From assembly GCF_030867095.1 (NCBI RefSeq), contig NC_081837.1, positions 18,107,001-18,171,000 of the forward strand: a DNA stretch of 64,000 nt. Direction: 5' to 3'. Shown here piece by piece: positions 1 to 10,576 of this stretch (within the stretch, counting starts at the first letter, position 1; every line of letters starts with the position of its first letter). The position numbers were made by a program, and so were the translations under genes. The notes below the pieces were generated by a model, which made no database searches, had not been told where the DNA came from, and saw only the letters and a list, made by a program, of their open reading frames with translations. Source of the stretch: Alligator mississippiensis. Lineage: Eukaryota > Chordata > Crocodylia > Alligatoridae.

Positions 1-1380
1 CAATGCAGAATGAACTTGTTTGGTTTTCTCATGTTTCTGGCTGCCACATGGAGTTAAGAAGGATTTTTTTTCTTGTCTGGCTACAGGTGTCAGTTTCTTA
101 ATTTTTTATGTCACTTTCCTCAGAAGCAATGGGTGTTATCTACAACCTGGGTTGTGGGTTTTGACTTGGTTGTGCTGATGCTTCTTCTGGAGCTGAAGTT
201 GATGCTCTGAGACTCTTGCTACTGTACTCAGGGTCAGACCAATCATCACAATTAGGATCAGAAAGGACTTCTAGCCCTTGGTCATATTGAATGGAATATG
301 AGGGGTTTGGCCTTCTTCTGTATCGGGGGAATGATCCTCTTCCTTGGATAACTTAAAAATTGTTTAAGAAACTACTTTCTGTCCTTGTAGTAACAAGACA
401 CTTACAGTACCCTTGCCCTCAGCTTTCCCTAGGATAGGTGAAAGAATGATTATGCCTGACAGTTGTGTGTGAGGGTTGTTTCTTAAGTCTTCAAGAATAG
501 TTTAGGAAAAGACTTACCTAAAATGGCTTAGATAGGGATGATCCTGGTTCAAGCAAGGGGTTGAACTACATGTTCTCTACTTTTCTATGTTTATAAGAAC
601 CTGGGAACCCTGCTGTACTGCCTCTGAAGTTTACTATACCAGTTAACAGAGCCATCCCGGGGGGGTGGGGGGGTGGGAGGGGGAATCAGGGCAACCATCC
701 CAGGCCCTGCACTTCGGGGGACCCCACAGAGCCGGGTGCAGTGGCCACAGCCCCTCCTAGCCCCACTCTGCGCCGCCACCGCACACCATTTCCCCGCACT
801 GCCAGCTTCGCATCCAGCCACTCAACCCCCTCCCATGCTAAAGATTGTGTGCTGTCCAGGGCATGCAGGGCAGTGCTACAGCACTAGATTTACCCCAGGC
901 CCTGCACCCCGCTAGGGTCAGCTCTGCCAGTAAACATCTCCTTTTTAAAGCTGTTGGGGTTATGGTGTTGTATGAAAGAAGCAGAACATCAAGTGCCTGC
1001 CATGGAGAAATCTCAAACTGTTACCTCCACAAGGCTTCAGCTCCTAGTCAATAAGGTCTCTGTCATTAAGAAAGGACCCAAGGCTGAGCAGGGAAAGCAT
1101 TGTCCTGGGAAAAACCTAGGGCATGAACAAAAGTAGCATCTGACGTGGTCCAGATTATCCTGGTATTTGTCCTGGATCAAATAAGTTGTGGCACCATTGT
1201 GTACACACATCACTCTTCCAAGCATCGTCCCACAGCATTGCTGCTTCTCCATTAGTAGGTAGACAGTGAGAGCACAAATTCCAGCATGCCTCATTCAGGG
1301 ATCCTGGTTTTCTCAAACTGTTTCAAATTTGCAAATTCTCTGATGAAACTCCCCCAGATCTGTGTTTTTCCATTATTTCA
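1..1380. other. Unassigned AT-rich to GC-rich DNA, no gene recognised
   Basis: I see no spliced exon, RNA gene or repeat family I can name here. Open frames at 591-1294 are short and overlap on both strands, as chance frames in GC-rich DNA do. Positions 659-683 form a run of guanines broken by single T or A bases and could fold as a G-quadruplex. The Penelope-like element begins near the right edge. Confidence 0.5.
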
Positions 1381-1856
1381 ATGAAACACCACTATATATG
1401 TAGGTTTCAGTTGAACATAATGTTTTATAGACATAATTACAATTTTAAATATACCTCTGACAACATTCAGGAAAAGATCAACGCCAAAAAGTCCAAAAAA
1501 ACATCAGATTGGACACCTCACAGTAGACGAAACCCTAACCTTGACCGCTACATTGACTGCTTCAGGGAAAGAATGAATAGTGAAATAATCGGCAACACAC
1601 GCCACAACAACAACCTCTCTCTACCAGAGAAAAAGGCCATAGAATCTCTAAGATGTAACCACCAAATAGTAATAAAACCAGCAGATAAAGGAAGAGCCAT
1701 AGTTATCCTAAACTCTGAGGATTACATAAAGGACTCCAAAAGACAGCTCTCTGACACCACCTACTATAAAGAAGTACAAGAAGATCCTTTTTCACCAAAA
1801 AACTCAACAATACCATCAAATCATTTCCATCAAGACTACAAGAGAAACTACAGACC

Positions 1857-2852
1857 TTGATCCCCACACTACCTAACCCGGGGACTTTTTACATGCTTCT
1901 TAAAATCCACAAACAAGGGAACCCTGGCAGACCTATCATATCCAACCATGGGACCCTAACTGAGGAAATATCAGGTTTCGTTGAATCAATCCTAAAACCG
2001 CTCGTCACCCACAGAGCAAGTTTTGTACAAAACACTGCAGACTTTCTACAGAAACTTAAAAACATAGGCCACCTTCCCAGCAACACACTCCTAGCCACCA
2101 TGGACGTTACCAGCCTATATACCAACATCCCACACCAGGATGGCATCCAAGCCTGCCTTACATATCTACAGGAACAAGATTACAACTCAGAATACAGACC
2201 CAAAGATATTACTGACCTTATACACTTCATCCTCATACACAACAATGGCACTTTTAATAATCAACACTTCCTCCAGATGATGGGAACAGCTATGGGCACT
2301 AAAATGGCCCCACAGTATGCTAACCTTTTTATGAGCCACCTGGAAGAAGACTTCCTCAAGAACTGCCCCATCAAACCCTTGCTATACTTCAGATATATCG
2401 ATGACATCTTCATCATTTGGACTGAAAACCTACAATCTCTGATTGAGTTCCATCAGAAATTCAACAATCAACATCCCTCCATCCAACTTTCTCTAGAATA
2501 CTCCAACACCAGCATCTCCTTTTTAGACACGATGATCAGTATCCAGAATGATAAAATACAGACCACGTTATACAAGAAACCCACAGACCAACATACATAT
2601 CTGCGCAGAACCAGCAATCACCCCAAACAAACCAAAAAAGCTGTGATATACAGCCAAGCCTTCAGATACCACCGCATTGGTACTGAAGAGAACACCTGGG
2701 ATCGCCACCTCACCAATCTTAAAAAGGCTTTCACCCAGCAAGGACACTCCTCCAGAGAGACAGATCACACGTTTGAAAGAGCCACCCGGATACCACGTGA
2801 AGAACTGCTGCAGTACAGCCCCACCCCACAAATCGCACACCGCTGGTTATGA
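1857..2852 (+). pseudogene. Penelope-like reverse transcriptase core
   Basis: This 331-residue frame carries the RT motifs in order. MDVTSLYTNIP at residues 82-92 is motif A with catalytic D83. MGTAMGTKMAPQYAN near 142-155 is motif B. FRYIDDIFIIW near 178-188 is motif C with the YIDD pair at 180-183. SISFLDTMI follows as the conserved downstream block. The sequence KIHKQGNPGRPIIS near 16-29 is the typical start of the fingers. The enzyme copies element RNA at the nick made by the linked endonuclease. The N-terminal part lies in another frame at 1381-1860 and overlaps this frame by four bases, so the two are separated by a frame change. I call it a relic of a mobile-element gene rather than a host telomerase-like gene. 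Confidence 0.88.
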
Positions 2853-3045
2853 CATATCACCCCTCTCTTGAACCTATATGAAAAATCCTCAAACAACTGC
2901 AACCCATACTACAAAGAGACCCTATTCTTAAAAAGATCTTCCCAGAGCCACCCATCCTAGCCTTCAAAAAAGCACCGAACCTCGCCAACCTCATCACCAG
3001 AAGCAAACTTCCTCAAGCCCAGAACACACCAAAAGGATCCAGACC

Positions 3046-3477
3046 GTGCCAGGACAAGAAATGCAAAACCTGCCAACACATCTCCACCACCCCCGCTATT
3101 ACTACACCCACAACAAAGCCATCAGCATCCCAGGATCTTACAGCTGCACCTCCAGAAATGTAATATACCTCATCCAATGCACCAAATGCCCTGATGGAAA
3201 ATACGTAGGAGAGACCAAACAACAACTGCGCACCAGAATGAATGCACACTGGAAATCTATCGAAGACAGAAACACCCAATTACCGGTGGGGGCACATTTC
3301 TCATGGGAGGGCCACTCTCTCTCCAATCTCTCAGTCCTGATCCTCAAGGGAAATTTACACAACACTTCCCAGAGACGAGCCTGTGAGCTCCATTTCATCA
3401 ACCTCCTGGATACTAGAGATCATGGACTAAATATAGACATTGGATTTTTGACACATTATAATCTGCCTGGCAACTGA
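3046..3477 (+). pseudogene. GIY-YIG endonuclease domain of the Penelope-like element
   Basis: The frame reads VIYLIQCTKCPDGKYVGETKQ followed by LRTRMNAH, matching the GIY-YIG nuclease core: the first strand with its tyrosine, the YVG strand, then the helix with the catalytic arginine. AHFSWEGHSLSNLSVLIL and the stretch RRACELHFINLLDT further on supply the usual histidine and glutamate positions. This nuclease nicks the target to prime reverse transcription. It lies downstream of the RT in a different frame from it. The frame ends with a normal-looking stop at 3475-3477 and is followed by the 3' tail. Length and order fit an element whose C-terminal domain is complete even though the whole reading frame is broken. 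Confidence 0.85.
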
Positions 3478-3799
3478 CTCCCCTGCCCAACCCAGCCCCT
3501 GGCTTCTTTACTTTTCATTCCATCAAGGAAGAGCACACACCAACTGCTGAAACTTCCTTAGCCTGACAAAAGGTTTTTGAACCCGAAAGCTTGCTTAATA
3601 ACTATTCTCCAACTATTTGGGTTGGTCTAATAAAAGATATCAAATTCACCCAAGGAACCTTGTCTGCCTATGTCCTTAGACCAACACCGCTACAACCTAC
3701 ACCCCTTTACAATTTTAAAGTACTTTGGAAGCCTACCAGTGCCTCAACCACTATAAGGAAATAGATTCTAAGTACCTTTACATTTTGGCACTGAATTTC

Positions 3800-4410
3800 A
3801 TAGATTTCATAGACATTAGGGCTGGAAGGGACCTTGGAAGATCATCAAGTCCAGCCCCCTGCCCAAAGGGCAGGAAGTCAGCTGGGGTCATAGGATCCCA
3901 GCAAGATAAGCATCCAGTTTGCTCTTCAAGGTGTTCAATGTAGGTGCTTGAACCACCTCTGGTGGCAGGCTGTTCCAGACCTTGGGGGCTCAGACAGTAA
4001 AGAAATTCTTCCTTATGTCCAGCCTGAAACGGTCTTGTAGTAGTTTATGACCGTTTGACCTCGTCGTCATCACTTGGGGAGCTCTGGTGAACAAACGTTC
4101 CCCCAGATACTGGTGGTCACCCCTGATAAACTTATAGGTGGCCATCAGGTCACCCCTGAGCCTGAGCTTTTCCATGCTAAAGAGCCCCATGGCTCTCAAC
4201 CTGTCATCGTAGGGTCTGCTTCCCTGACCTCTGATCATGCGTGTGGCTCTTCTCTGGACTCTCTCAAGCTTTTCCACATCCTTTTTGAATTGTGGAGCCC
4301 AAAACTGGACGCAGTGCTCCAGCTGCTGCCTCACCAAGGCCGAGTACAAGGGGAGAATGACGTCCCGGGATTTGCTTGAGAAGCATCTATGGATGCAAGG
4401 CAGCGTTTTG
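3800..4410 (-). mobile_element. CR1 LINE 3' end
   Basis: On the minus strand this reads the C-terminal part of CR1 ORF2, including QLEHCVQFWAPQFKKDVEKL, VQRRATRMI, LRLRGDLMATYKFI and FRLDIRKNFFTV. It ends with the short terminal repeats of CR1, seen on the plus strand as two copies of a TTTCATAGA-type unit at about 3798-3815. The element is 5' truncated, as most CR1 copies are. It is more diverged than the CR1 at 6575-7640. Confidence 0.9.
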
Positions 4411-5574
4411 GTCGTTTGAGGGGTTTTACCATGGAATAATCAGAGCTCACCCTGTCCCCTTTGCTCACTCGGACATGGGTCCAGCTGTGGCTGTCCCCCC
4501 ACTTTGTGGTGCTGAGCAGCCCTGCCATTCTGGTGCCCCACCCTGCTGCCTTCCCCCGGGGGCCTCTGTGGTACAGCAGGGAAGACCCAGCATGGGAGGG
4601 TAGAGTGGGCTGGGTAGGGAGGCTTAGTGCCACTGTCTGGAGCCCGACGCCTCCTGCTTGCCCTGCAGCAGCAGCGGGCACAACTCCATGCTGCCACCCC
4701 GCTGCTGCTGGGCAGACTGGGGTACCTTGCTATGGCAGTGCACAAGTCCCAGTGGAAGCAGAGCCTCACTACCCCACTCTGCCTTGCCACCATGCTGGGT
4801 CCCACCTTCTCTCCCATGGAGGCCCCCTGGCGGGGCAGCCCTGAGCCCACAGCAGGCAACTCATATCTACTCCATGCAAAAATATGGGGAGCATGTGCCC
4901 CCCATGCCTTCCCTTGGGGGCGTGTGCAGCGGTGAGGGAGTCAGGCTGCCACCTGCAACTCTGTCCCACTTCCTGCCCAGGGTCCTGGGGCTCTGCATTT
5001 ACACCCCAAGGCCCAGGCCCCATGTAAACCAACCCGGCTGGGCAGCGCCTCCAGGACTGCCGAAATCCCTCCCTCCCTCATGGCAAGGGCATTAATCCCT
5101 CCACACCCAAACCTACCTGTGGGGAGCTGTGGGAACTGCTCTCCATGCTGGCTGGCTGCCATGTGCATGTGAGCATGAGCACATACATGTAGCACCCCTT
5201 GCTTGATCACATTCCTCCTTCTATTTCCTGTTTTGCTCCTTTAAAGAAGAAAATGCACGTTTCTCCTCAAAATGAGAAAATAGGTGTTTTTCCAGATTTT
5301 TCCATGGCAAATAGAAAACTGAATCCCTATTTATAATGGTCCAGTGTCTGGGAATTCCCAGGGTTTCCCCATCATGGCAGAAAGCACTGACTGGGTGGTC
5401 AGCTGGGTGGGAGTGACTAGGAGTGAATGCCCATCAGTTCCATTGTTACCATAACTTACTGTTCCTACCACTACTAGTCTGCTCCTACTGCCAAGTCTGC
5501 AAAACAGACTTGTATGTGATCTCTCTCACCCCGCTCTTATTTAGTTAGTCTGTAGTGATGCATGTTAGTGCTGT
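4411..5574. other. GC-rich unassigned DNA
   Basis: The 4440-5130 part is GC-rich with many overlapping frames on both strands and no convincing splice-flanked exon. The 5130-5574 part is ordinary mixed sequence. I recognise no gene, RNA or repeat family. Confidence 0.5.
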
Positions 5575-6068
5575 GCAAAACAGCAGCATTCTGCTTCGAC
5601 TTCCATTTCTATGGAACAGTGTTTTGTTTCGAGTTTCATTTCATTTCAGAAGGACTGTTCCATTCCGTTTCCTTGCAATGGTTTCGCTGTTTTGACATTT
5701 TGCCATAGGCTATAATGAGGAAGCACAAAACAGCCTATAACTTTGTCATTTCTTGCCTGATTCTGATGAAACTTGCAGGGGTGGTAGCCCCTTCTGAGGG
5801 CATGAAGCTTGCCAAGCTTCAAGGACATAGGTGCAGGGGTTTCTAGGAAACTGCACCTCAAGCTGCTGACAAGCAGGAGCAGCATCCTGTGATCCAGCAG
5901 GCAGATCGGGGGCCTGCACTCTCGGAAGGAGTCTGGCAGAGCCCCCGCAGCCCTCCCAGGGGTGCAGGTGGGCCCCCAATTTGCCTGCTGGATCACAGGA
6001 GGCTGCTTCTGCTGCCTGGGACCCAGTGCTGGGGAACCGAGGCCGGCTGGGGGAAGCGCTTCCCACTG
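5575..6068. repeat. Probable dispersed repeat with a 29-bp inverted repeat
   Basis: Positions 5575-5740 are rich in TTTCG and TTTCATTTC phrases, of a kind I associate with reptile dispersed repeats, though I cannot name the family. Positions 5886-5914 and 5970-5999 form a 29-bp inverted repeat with about three mismatches and a loop near 55 bp. The outer end of the visible palindrome arm falls just beyond, at 6069. Confidence 0.45.
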
Positions 6069-6574
6069 CTGGGCACAGTTCCCAGCACTGGGATGCTGAC
6101 TAGTGGCATCTGGGATGTTACTTTCTGGGGATGGCTGCTGTCCATGTCCAGGAGAGGCAAGGAGTCTTCAACTTGGACGAGCTCCAGCTTGGTCCATTTC
6201 TTGGGTCTGTATGGGGGTGAGTTGGGATAGCTGTGTACAGCCAAACAAGAACCAGTGCCATTAAAGTGGATGATGCAGGTGATGTCCATAATATAGGGGG
6301 CTGCACTATGACATGAACCAGGAAGTTGAGAGAGACATCCTCATACTACTTGACTTCCCTGATGCAGGCATCCTACTGCTGATGGCAACTGCTGACGGCG
6401 ACTGCTGACCTGGAAGGATGGATGGATGAGAAGACCACCTGTGCTCCTCTGCTGCATCATCCTCCAGTGCTGCCAGGGCTTTGTTTCTGTTCCCCAGTTG
6501 CATTGGGGAAGCAGTCACAGCCGCACGCTGCCTAGCTCTGGAGGTGACCGTCCTCCATTCAGCTGTCAGAGATG
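6069..6574. other. Unassigned DNA at the outer end of the left arm
   Basis: No gene or repeat family is recognised. It is single-copy apart from its mirror copy at 63496-64000. Confidence 0.5.
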
Positions 6575-7640
6575 TTAGGGTCGGAAGGGACCTCAATAGA
6601 TCATCAAGTCCGCCCCCTGCATAGGCAGGAAAGAGTGCTGGGTATAGATGACCCCAGCTAGATGCCTATCTAACCTCCTCTTGAAGACCCCCAGGGTAGG
6701 GGAGAGCACCACCTCCCTTGGGAGCCCATTCCAGACTTTGGCCACTCTAGCTGTGAAGTTCTTCCTAATGTCTAGTCTAATTCTGCTCTCTGCTAGCTTG
6801 TGGCCATTATTTCTTGTAACCCCCAGGGGCACCTTGGTGAGTAAAGCCTCACCAATTCCCTTCTGTGCCCCCATAACGAACTTATAGGCAGCCACAAGGT
6901 CGCCTCTCAACCTTCTCTTGCGGAGGCTGAAGAGGTCCAGGTGCCCTAGTCTCTCCTCATAGGGCTTGGCCTGCAAGCCCTTAACCATACGTGTGGCCCT
7001 TCTTTGGACCCTCTCCAGGTTATCCACATCCCTCTTGAAGTGCGGCGCCCAAAACTGTACGCAGTATTCCAACTGCGGTCTGACCAGCACCCGCTAGAGG
7101 GGAAGTATCACGTCCTTGGTTCTGTTCGTCATGCATCTGCTGATGCACGATAAAGTGCCATTAGCTTTTCTGATAACTTTGTCACACTGACGATTCATGC
7201 TCATCTTGGAGTCCACTGGGACTCCAAGATCCTTTCCACTTCCATGCCACCAAGCAGGTCATTTCCTAGGCAGTAGGTATGCTGGACATTTTTCCTCCCT
7301 AGGTGCAGCACTTTGCATTTCTCCTTGTTGAATTGCATTCTGTTGTTTTCTGCCCATATGTCCAACCTGTCCAGGTCTGCTTGTAGATGTTCCCTGTCTT
7401 CCAGCGTGTCCACTTCTCCCCACAGTTTTGTGTCATCCACAAACTTGGACAGAGTACACTTCAGTCCCTTGTCCAAGTCTCTGATGAAGACATTGAAGAG
7501 TATCGGTCCAAGGACCGAGCCATGCAGGACCCCACTGCCCGCTCATCCTCTGCAGCCCTGATCCCCCGCAGCCTGCTCACCTCTGCCTTAAGTTCCCTCA
7601 CCTGCCCTTCCAGGGCCTCAATCCAGGCACATGTGGAACA
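6575..7640 (-). mobile_element. CR1 LINE with a large internal deletion
   Basis: Minus-strand reading gives the CR1 ORF2 end: FVDDTKLWGEVDTLEDREHL with the RT catalytic DD pair, MQFNKEKCKVLHLG, QLEYCVQFWAPHFKRDVDNL, VQRRATRMVKGL and RIRLDIRKNFTARVAKVWNGLP. The conserved tail ACCTCAATAGATCATCAAG is near 6590-6608. Upstream, at 7534-7636, the strand switches abruptly from GSVLGPILFNVFI of the RT to WIEALEGQVRELKAEVSRLR, which looks like the CR1 ORF1 coiled coil. Endonuclease and most of RT are therefore missing. The frame between RT and C-terminal block is also interrupted. Confidence 0.88.
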
Positions 7641-8509
7641 AGTGTGGGGACCCCCACCCCCTATGTTACCCCCCAGGCCTCAGAGGTCCTACCAGGCAAC
7701 CCCCACAGACAGGGGGCTAGGGCACTGCCAACCCATCCAAGGGGTCTGTCTGGGTGGAGGCCTCGCAGAAGCTCCAGGCCAGAGGCAGCAGCAGGGCAGG
7801 GTCCTTGGCTGTGTCACCCCCCGCCCCCCCCCCCGTAGTAGCCCCTCTCCTCATTCACTTAACTGAAGTCTCTGCCAAGCTCCCATTTACTCCTACATGG
7901 TGTGTACTACTACCTATGAACTGGCCTGCAAACTGCTCCCCTGTTGGCAGTCCCTGTTCACTAGCTCCCTGGTCACCTGGGGAGTCTCCATTCATACCCT
8001 TCTAGGCCTGGGCTAACTCAGGCCCAGGCAGCAATCACACAGCAATCAACAATGAACAGTCACTCAGCAGTCAGCACTCACTTCCAGCTTCGCAGAGCAC
8101 CACACCGCCGCCCCCACCCCAAACCTCCTTTCGGTTCCAGCTGTTTCTCCACTTGGAAACAACAGTAAACATGGATAGTGGGGCCATGGCTTGTGTTTCT
8201 GATGTCCCTGATGGATGTCCTGGGAGTGGCTCACTTTCACAACTCAGTTCCAATACTGATTTCAAGGGTGTGGCTGGTGAGCACATCATGACTGGGAAGT
8301 TGTCAGGGTAGGCCATAAATAGGTGGGAAAAGCCACCTGTGACTAGTTAGCTTGGGGTATTAGATGTCTTCCTCCCATGCTAGACTGGCAAGTACAAGAG
8401 CGGCTGAGGCTGGGGCAGGAACAGGACACTGTGGGATGCCTGGAGGACTGCAGGGCCGGCTTGCCCTGGGATGCTATGCAAGGACAATTATACAGACAGA
8501 ATTCATAAT
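7641..8509. other. Unassigned, possibly the CR1 5' end
   Basis: This lies directly upstream of the CR1 ORF1 piece (CR1 is on the minus strand) and could be its GC-rich 5' region. It contains a C-rich run near 7820-7832. I recognise no coding exon. Confidence 0.4.
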
Positions 8510-8800
8510 GGCCTAGGAGAAAGTACTAGCATATCTTATTCCTCACCTACACTGCCTCTTTTCCACTCCTCTGGTCCCTGACCAAACTTCCCCAACTTCA
8601 TAAAGATCATTGCCAAGGAACCCGAAATCTCCTCTGCCCATTCCTGCAGTGTCCTGAGATTAAATTGATCTGGCCCTGCTGGCTTGATCAGACCCAACAA
8701 AAGCTCTCTGAAAGCCTATTTTTTTTTATCTCCTCCCTCAGCTTGTTCCCTTCCTTCTCCAGATAATCCCTGTTAGTTCTCTGGCAGCTTAATTTTTTGG
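8510..8800 (-). mobile_element. Old CR1 fragment
   Basis: The minus strand carries degraded CR1 ORF2 text such as GPDQFNLRTLQEWAEEISGS followed by WKRGSV. It corresponds to the GPDGIHPRVLRELAEEIAGPLA and WKKANVVPIFKK block of intact copies. It is short and strongly diverged. Confidence 0.65.
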
Positions 8801-8922
8801 GAGAAGATTGAGCCAAAGGCCACAGTTGCTCCTTAAGAGAGGATACAAGTATGCTAGCTTGACCACTGGGAAGGAGCCTATGAGAGTTTTCTTTTTTTCT
8901 ACCACTGGTTTTTTTGTGGGAC

Positions 8923-9430
8923 TGTGGAATCAGAAAAAATATATGCCTTAAACTTTGATTATTTTAGTTATAAGATGACATAACCGCTTTGTGTAGAATT
9001 GCTGGCTCGGTACAGTAGAACAGATAAGGGCAAGTGTTTGTTCTTTGTAACTCTTCTGCAAATGCTTCGCTCACCGCGGCCTTGAAGGTAGAAAAAAAAA
9101 AAAAGTATGTACAAAGTAGATTTCCAGGTGCAAGAAGGAGGTTTGTGAACTAACCCTATCTCCCCCATAATTCCCATCCTGATAACAGCAAAGAAATAAT
9201 GAAGTAATATTATAGCCGCTTTTCATGCTAATTTCACTATATGATCACGTGAGTTGTAAGCGACTGTTAAAAAGTATATAAGCCTCCTGATTTTGCTCTT
9301 GGGGGGGGACCCCTTCCAAGTGCTTGGGAAATCCATGTCACTTTGGAACTCCCCCTACAGCTGTAGTTTCTTTTGAATAAAAGCTTCTGCTGACCTGACC
9401 CAAAAGTACTCTGTGTGTGTTTCCACGACA
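8923..9430 (+). mobile_element. Solo LTR, class I ERV type, 508 bp
   Basis: The sequence starts TGTGGAATC and ends CCACGACA, with a TATATAA box at about 9275-9282 and an AATAAA signal at 9376-9381, the order expected of U3, R and U5. It is bounded by a perfect 4-bp target duplication GGAC (8919-8922 and 9431-9434). No internal retroviral sequence is present, so recombination has removed the body. Confidence 0.85.
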
Positions 9431-9642
9431 GGACACAGACATCCATTGTTCCAAAGGAGAAAGCTTCCTTAAGGGTCTGATACCCGATCACTGTGACCTC
9501 CTGTTCTTTGAGATCAATACCCCTTGTCCCATGCAGTTTATTGCCAGTACTCCCTAACCACCAAATTTGGATCCTTGGGGAATCCCATGGTCCAGGACAC
9601 ACAGACTCCAGCAATTCACATAGCAAAAGCAAAAGCAACCAG

Positions 9643-9675
9643 ATAACTCCACTCTACCAGCTGAGCTACCAAAGG
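9643..9675 (-). pseudogene. 5' half of a tRNA-Tyr gene
   Basis: The minus strand reads CCTTTGGTAGCTCAGCTGGT then AGAGTGGAG, the acceptor and D-arm half of tRNA-Tyr. It stops at the anticodon stem, so it cannot fold into a cloverleaf. Its upstream flank matches the flank of the two complete tRNA-Tyr genes, so it is the remnant of a third array unit. Confidence 0.8.
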
Positions 9676-9776
9676 CAAAACACCCACCCCCTCTTGGACC
9701 TTCAGATAACACATGCCCAAAAGCATGTGTTCCTGGGGAGGAAAGCCCAGCCAGAGCCACCACTCCCCCTCTAATA

Positions 9777-9848
9777 GCCGGAGTAGCTCAGTTGGGAGAG
9801 CATTGAGTGAAGATCTAAAGATCCCTGGATCAATCCCGGGTTTCGGCA
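9777..9848 (+). pseudogene. tRNA-Phe(GAA), degraded copy
   Basis: The sequence is a tRNA-Phe with GCCGGAG and TTTCGGC acceptor halves, discriminator A and GAA anticodon at 9809-9811. It is 72 nt against 73 in its sister at 11691. One base is missing in the anticodon arm, and the arm around CATTGAGTGAAG no longer pairs well. The B box reads GGATCAATCC instead of the usual GGTTCGANTCC. No T4 run follows closely. I judge it a tRNA pseudogene. Confidence 0.8.
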
Positions 9849-10118
9849 GCTCTCGGGTCTTCCTTTGGCTGTCGCTGCCTACTCCAGCCTGCCCCTTCTT
9901 TGCTTCCTGGCCACCTGTGGGCCAGCCTCACCCCTGCCGCCTAACCCACTTGCGCTCCCAGAGACAGGTTCTTTTTGCCATGGGCAGCGCCTCCCAGGCA
10001 GGCAGTAGGCCCTTTTGGTGTGCCCTTGCACAACTCTCCAGTGCTCACCTTGCACACAAGCTGTCCCTGCCACCCCCAGGTGCAGAGCTTTCCTGTACAA
10101 GCCCCAAAAGGGAGGCGC

Positions 10119-10206
10119 TCCTTCGAGCCGGACTCGAACCAGCCACCTAAGGATGTCTTGCCCAACCCTCTACAGTCCTCCGCTCTACCAGCTGAGCTAC
10201 CGAAGG
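10119..10206 (-). tRNA. tRNA-Tyr(GTA) with intron
   Basis: The 88-nt minus-strand gene has acceptor halves CCTTCGG and TCGAAGG with discriminator A, D stem GCTC/GAGC, anticodon stem GAGGA/TCCTT and GTA anticodon at 10171-10173. The T arm is GCTGG/CCGGC with an intact B box GGTTCGAGTCC. A 15-nt intron AGGGTTGGGCAAGAC follows position 37, where eukaryotic tRNA-Tyr introns always sit. Without it the tRNA is 73 nt. A TTTT terminator lies about 10 nt downstream. The variable loop ends in G where the vertebrate tRNA-Tyr I remember has C48, which may weaken the 15-48 contact. This is the copy most likely to work. Confidence 0.93.
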
Positions 10207-10576
10207 AAACGCAGCCCCCTTCTTTTGTAGCGTCAGGTAACACTCACCCAAAAGCACCTGGCTCACCCACCAGGGACCCAGCACTCCTGCCACCATCACC
10301 GTCCCCTCCCGCTCGGCCCTCTGCTCCCTGCCCTGCCTCCCGGCGAGCCCTGGGCTCTTTGGCACTCGCGCCTGCCAGCCTCGCGCTGCTCTCGCCCAAC
10401 TACCACCCGCCACATGCACCAGCCCCAGGAAGGCCAGGTGCAGGGCCCGCCAGGTCGCACATCCCACACAAGGCCAGCCAGTGCCCTCCCAAAGGAGGCC
10501 ACAGCTGCTGGCCATCAAGCCCAGCCCCTGCCATGTAGCCGGCCTGGAGTCTGGCAGCCGCAGGCTCCCCAGGCCG

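Larger units (their letters stand above)
1381..3700 (+). mobile_element. Penelope-like retrotransposon, damaged
   Basis: The element reads N-terminal region, reverse transcriptase (RT), linker, GIY-YIG endonuclease, then a 3' tail, which is the order known for endonuclease-bearing Penelope-like elements and for no LINE or LTR element. The coding region is spread over three frame segments (1381-1860, 1857-2852 and about 3020-3477), so it cannot make one protein as it stands. Around 3047-3090 a second frame reads a CQDKKCKTCQHIS cysteine/histidine motif, like the zinc-finger linker seen between RT and endonuclease in this group. The tail carries an AATAAA-like signal at 3629-3634 and the phrase ATTTGGGTTGGTCTAATAAA, which I associate with vertebrate Penelope 3' ends. 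A CR1 3' end follows. There is no copy in the palindrome arms. Confidence 0.88.

Noticed and set aside
1857-2852. LINE or telomerase identity for the reverse transcriptase
   Set aside because: The GIY-YIG domain downstream and the KIHK..GRPI and LYTNIP phrases fit Penelope-like elements; no LINE endonuclease is present.
4440-5130. A host gene exon cluster in the GC-rich stretch
   Set aside because: No frame with matched splice sites and phases could be found.
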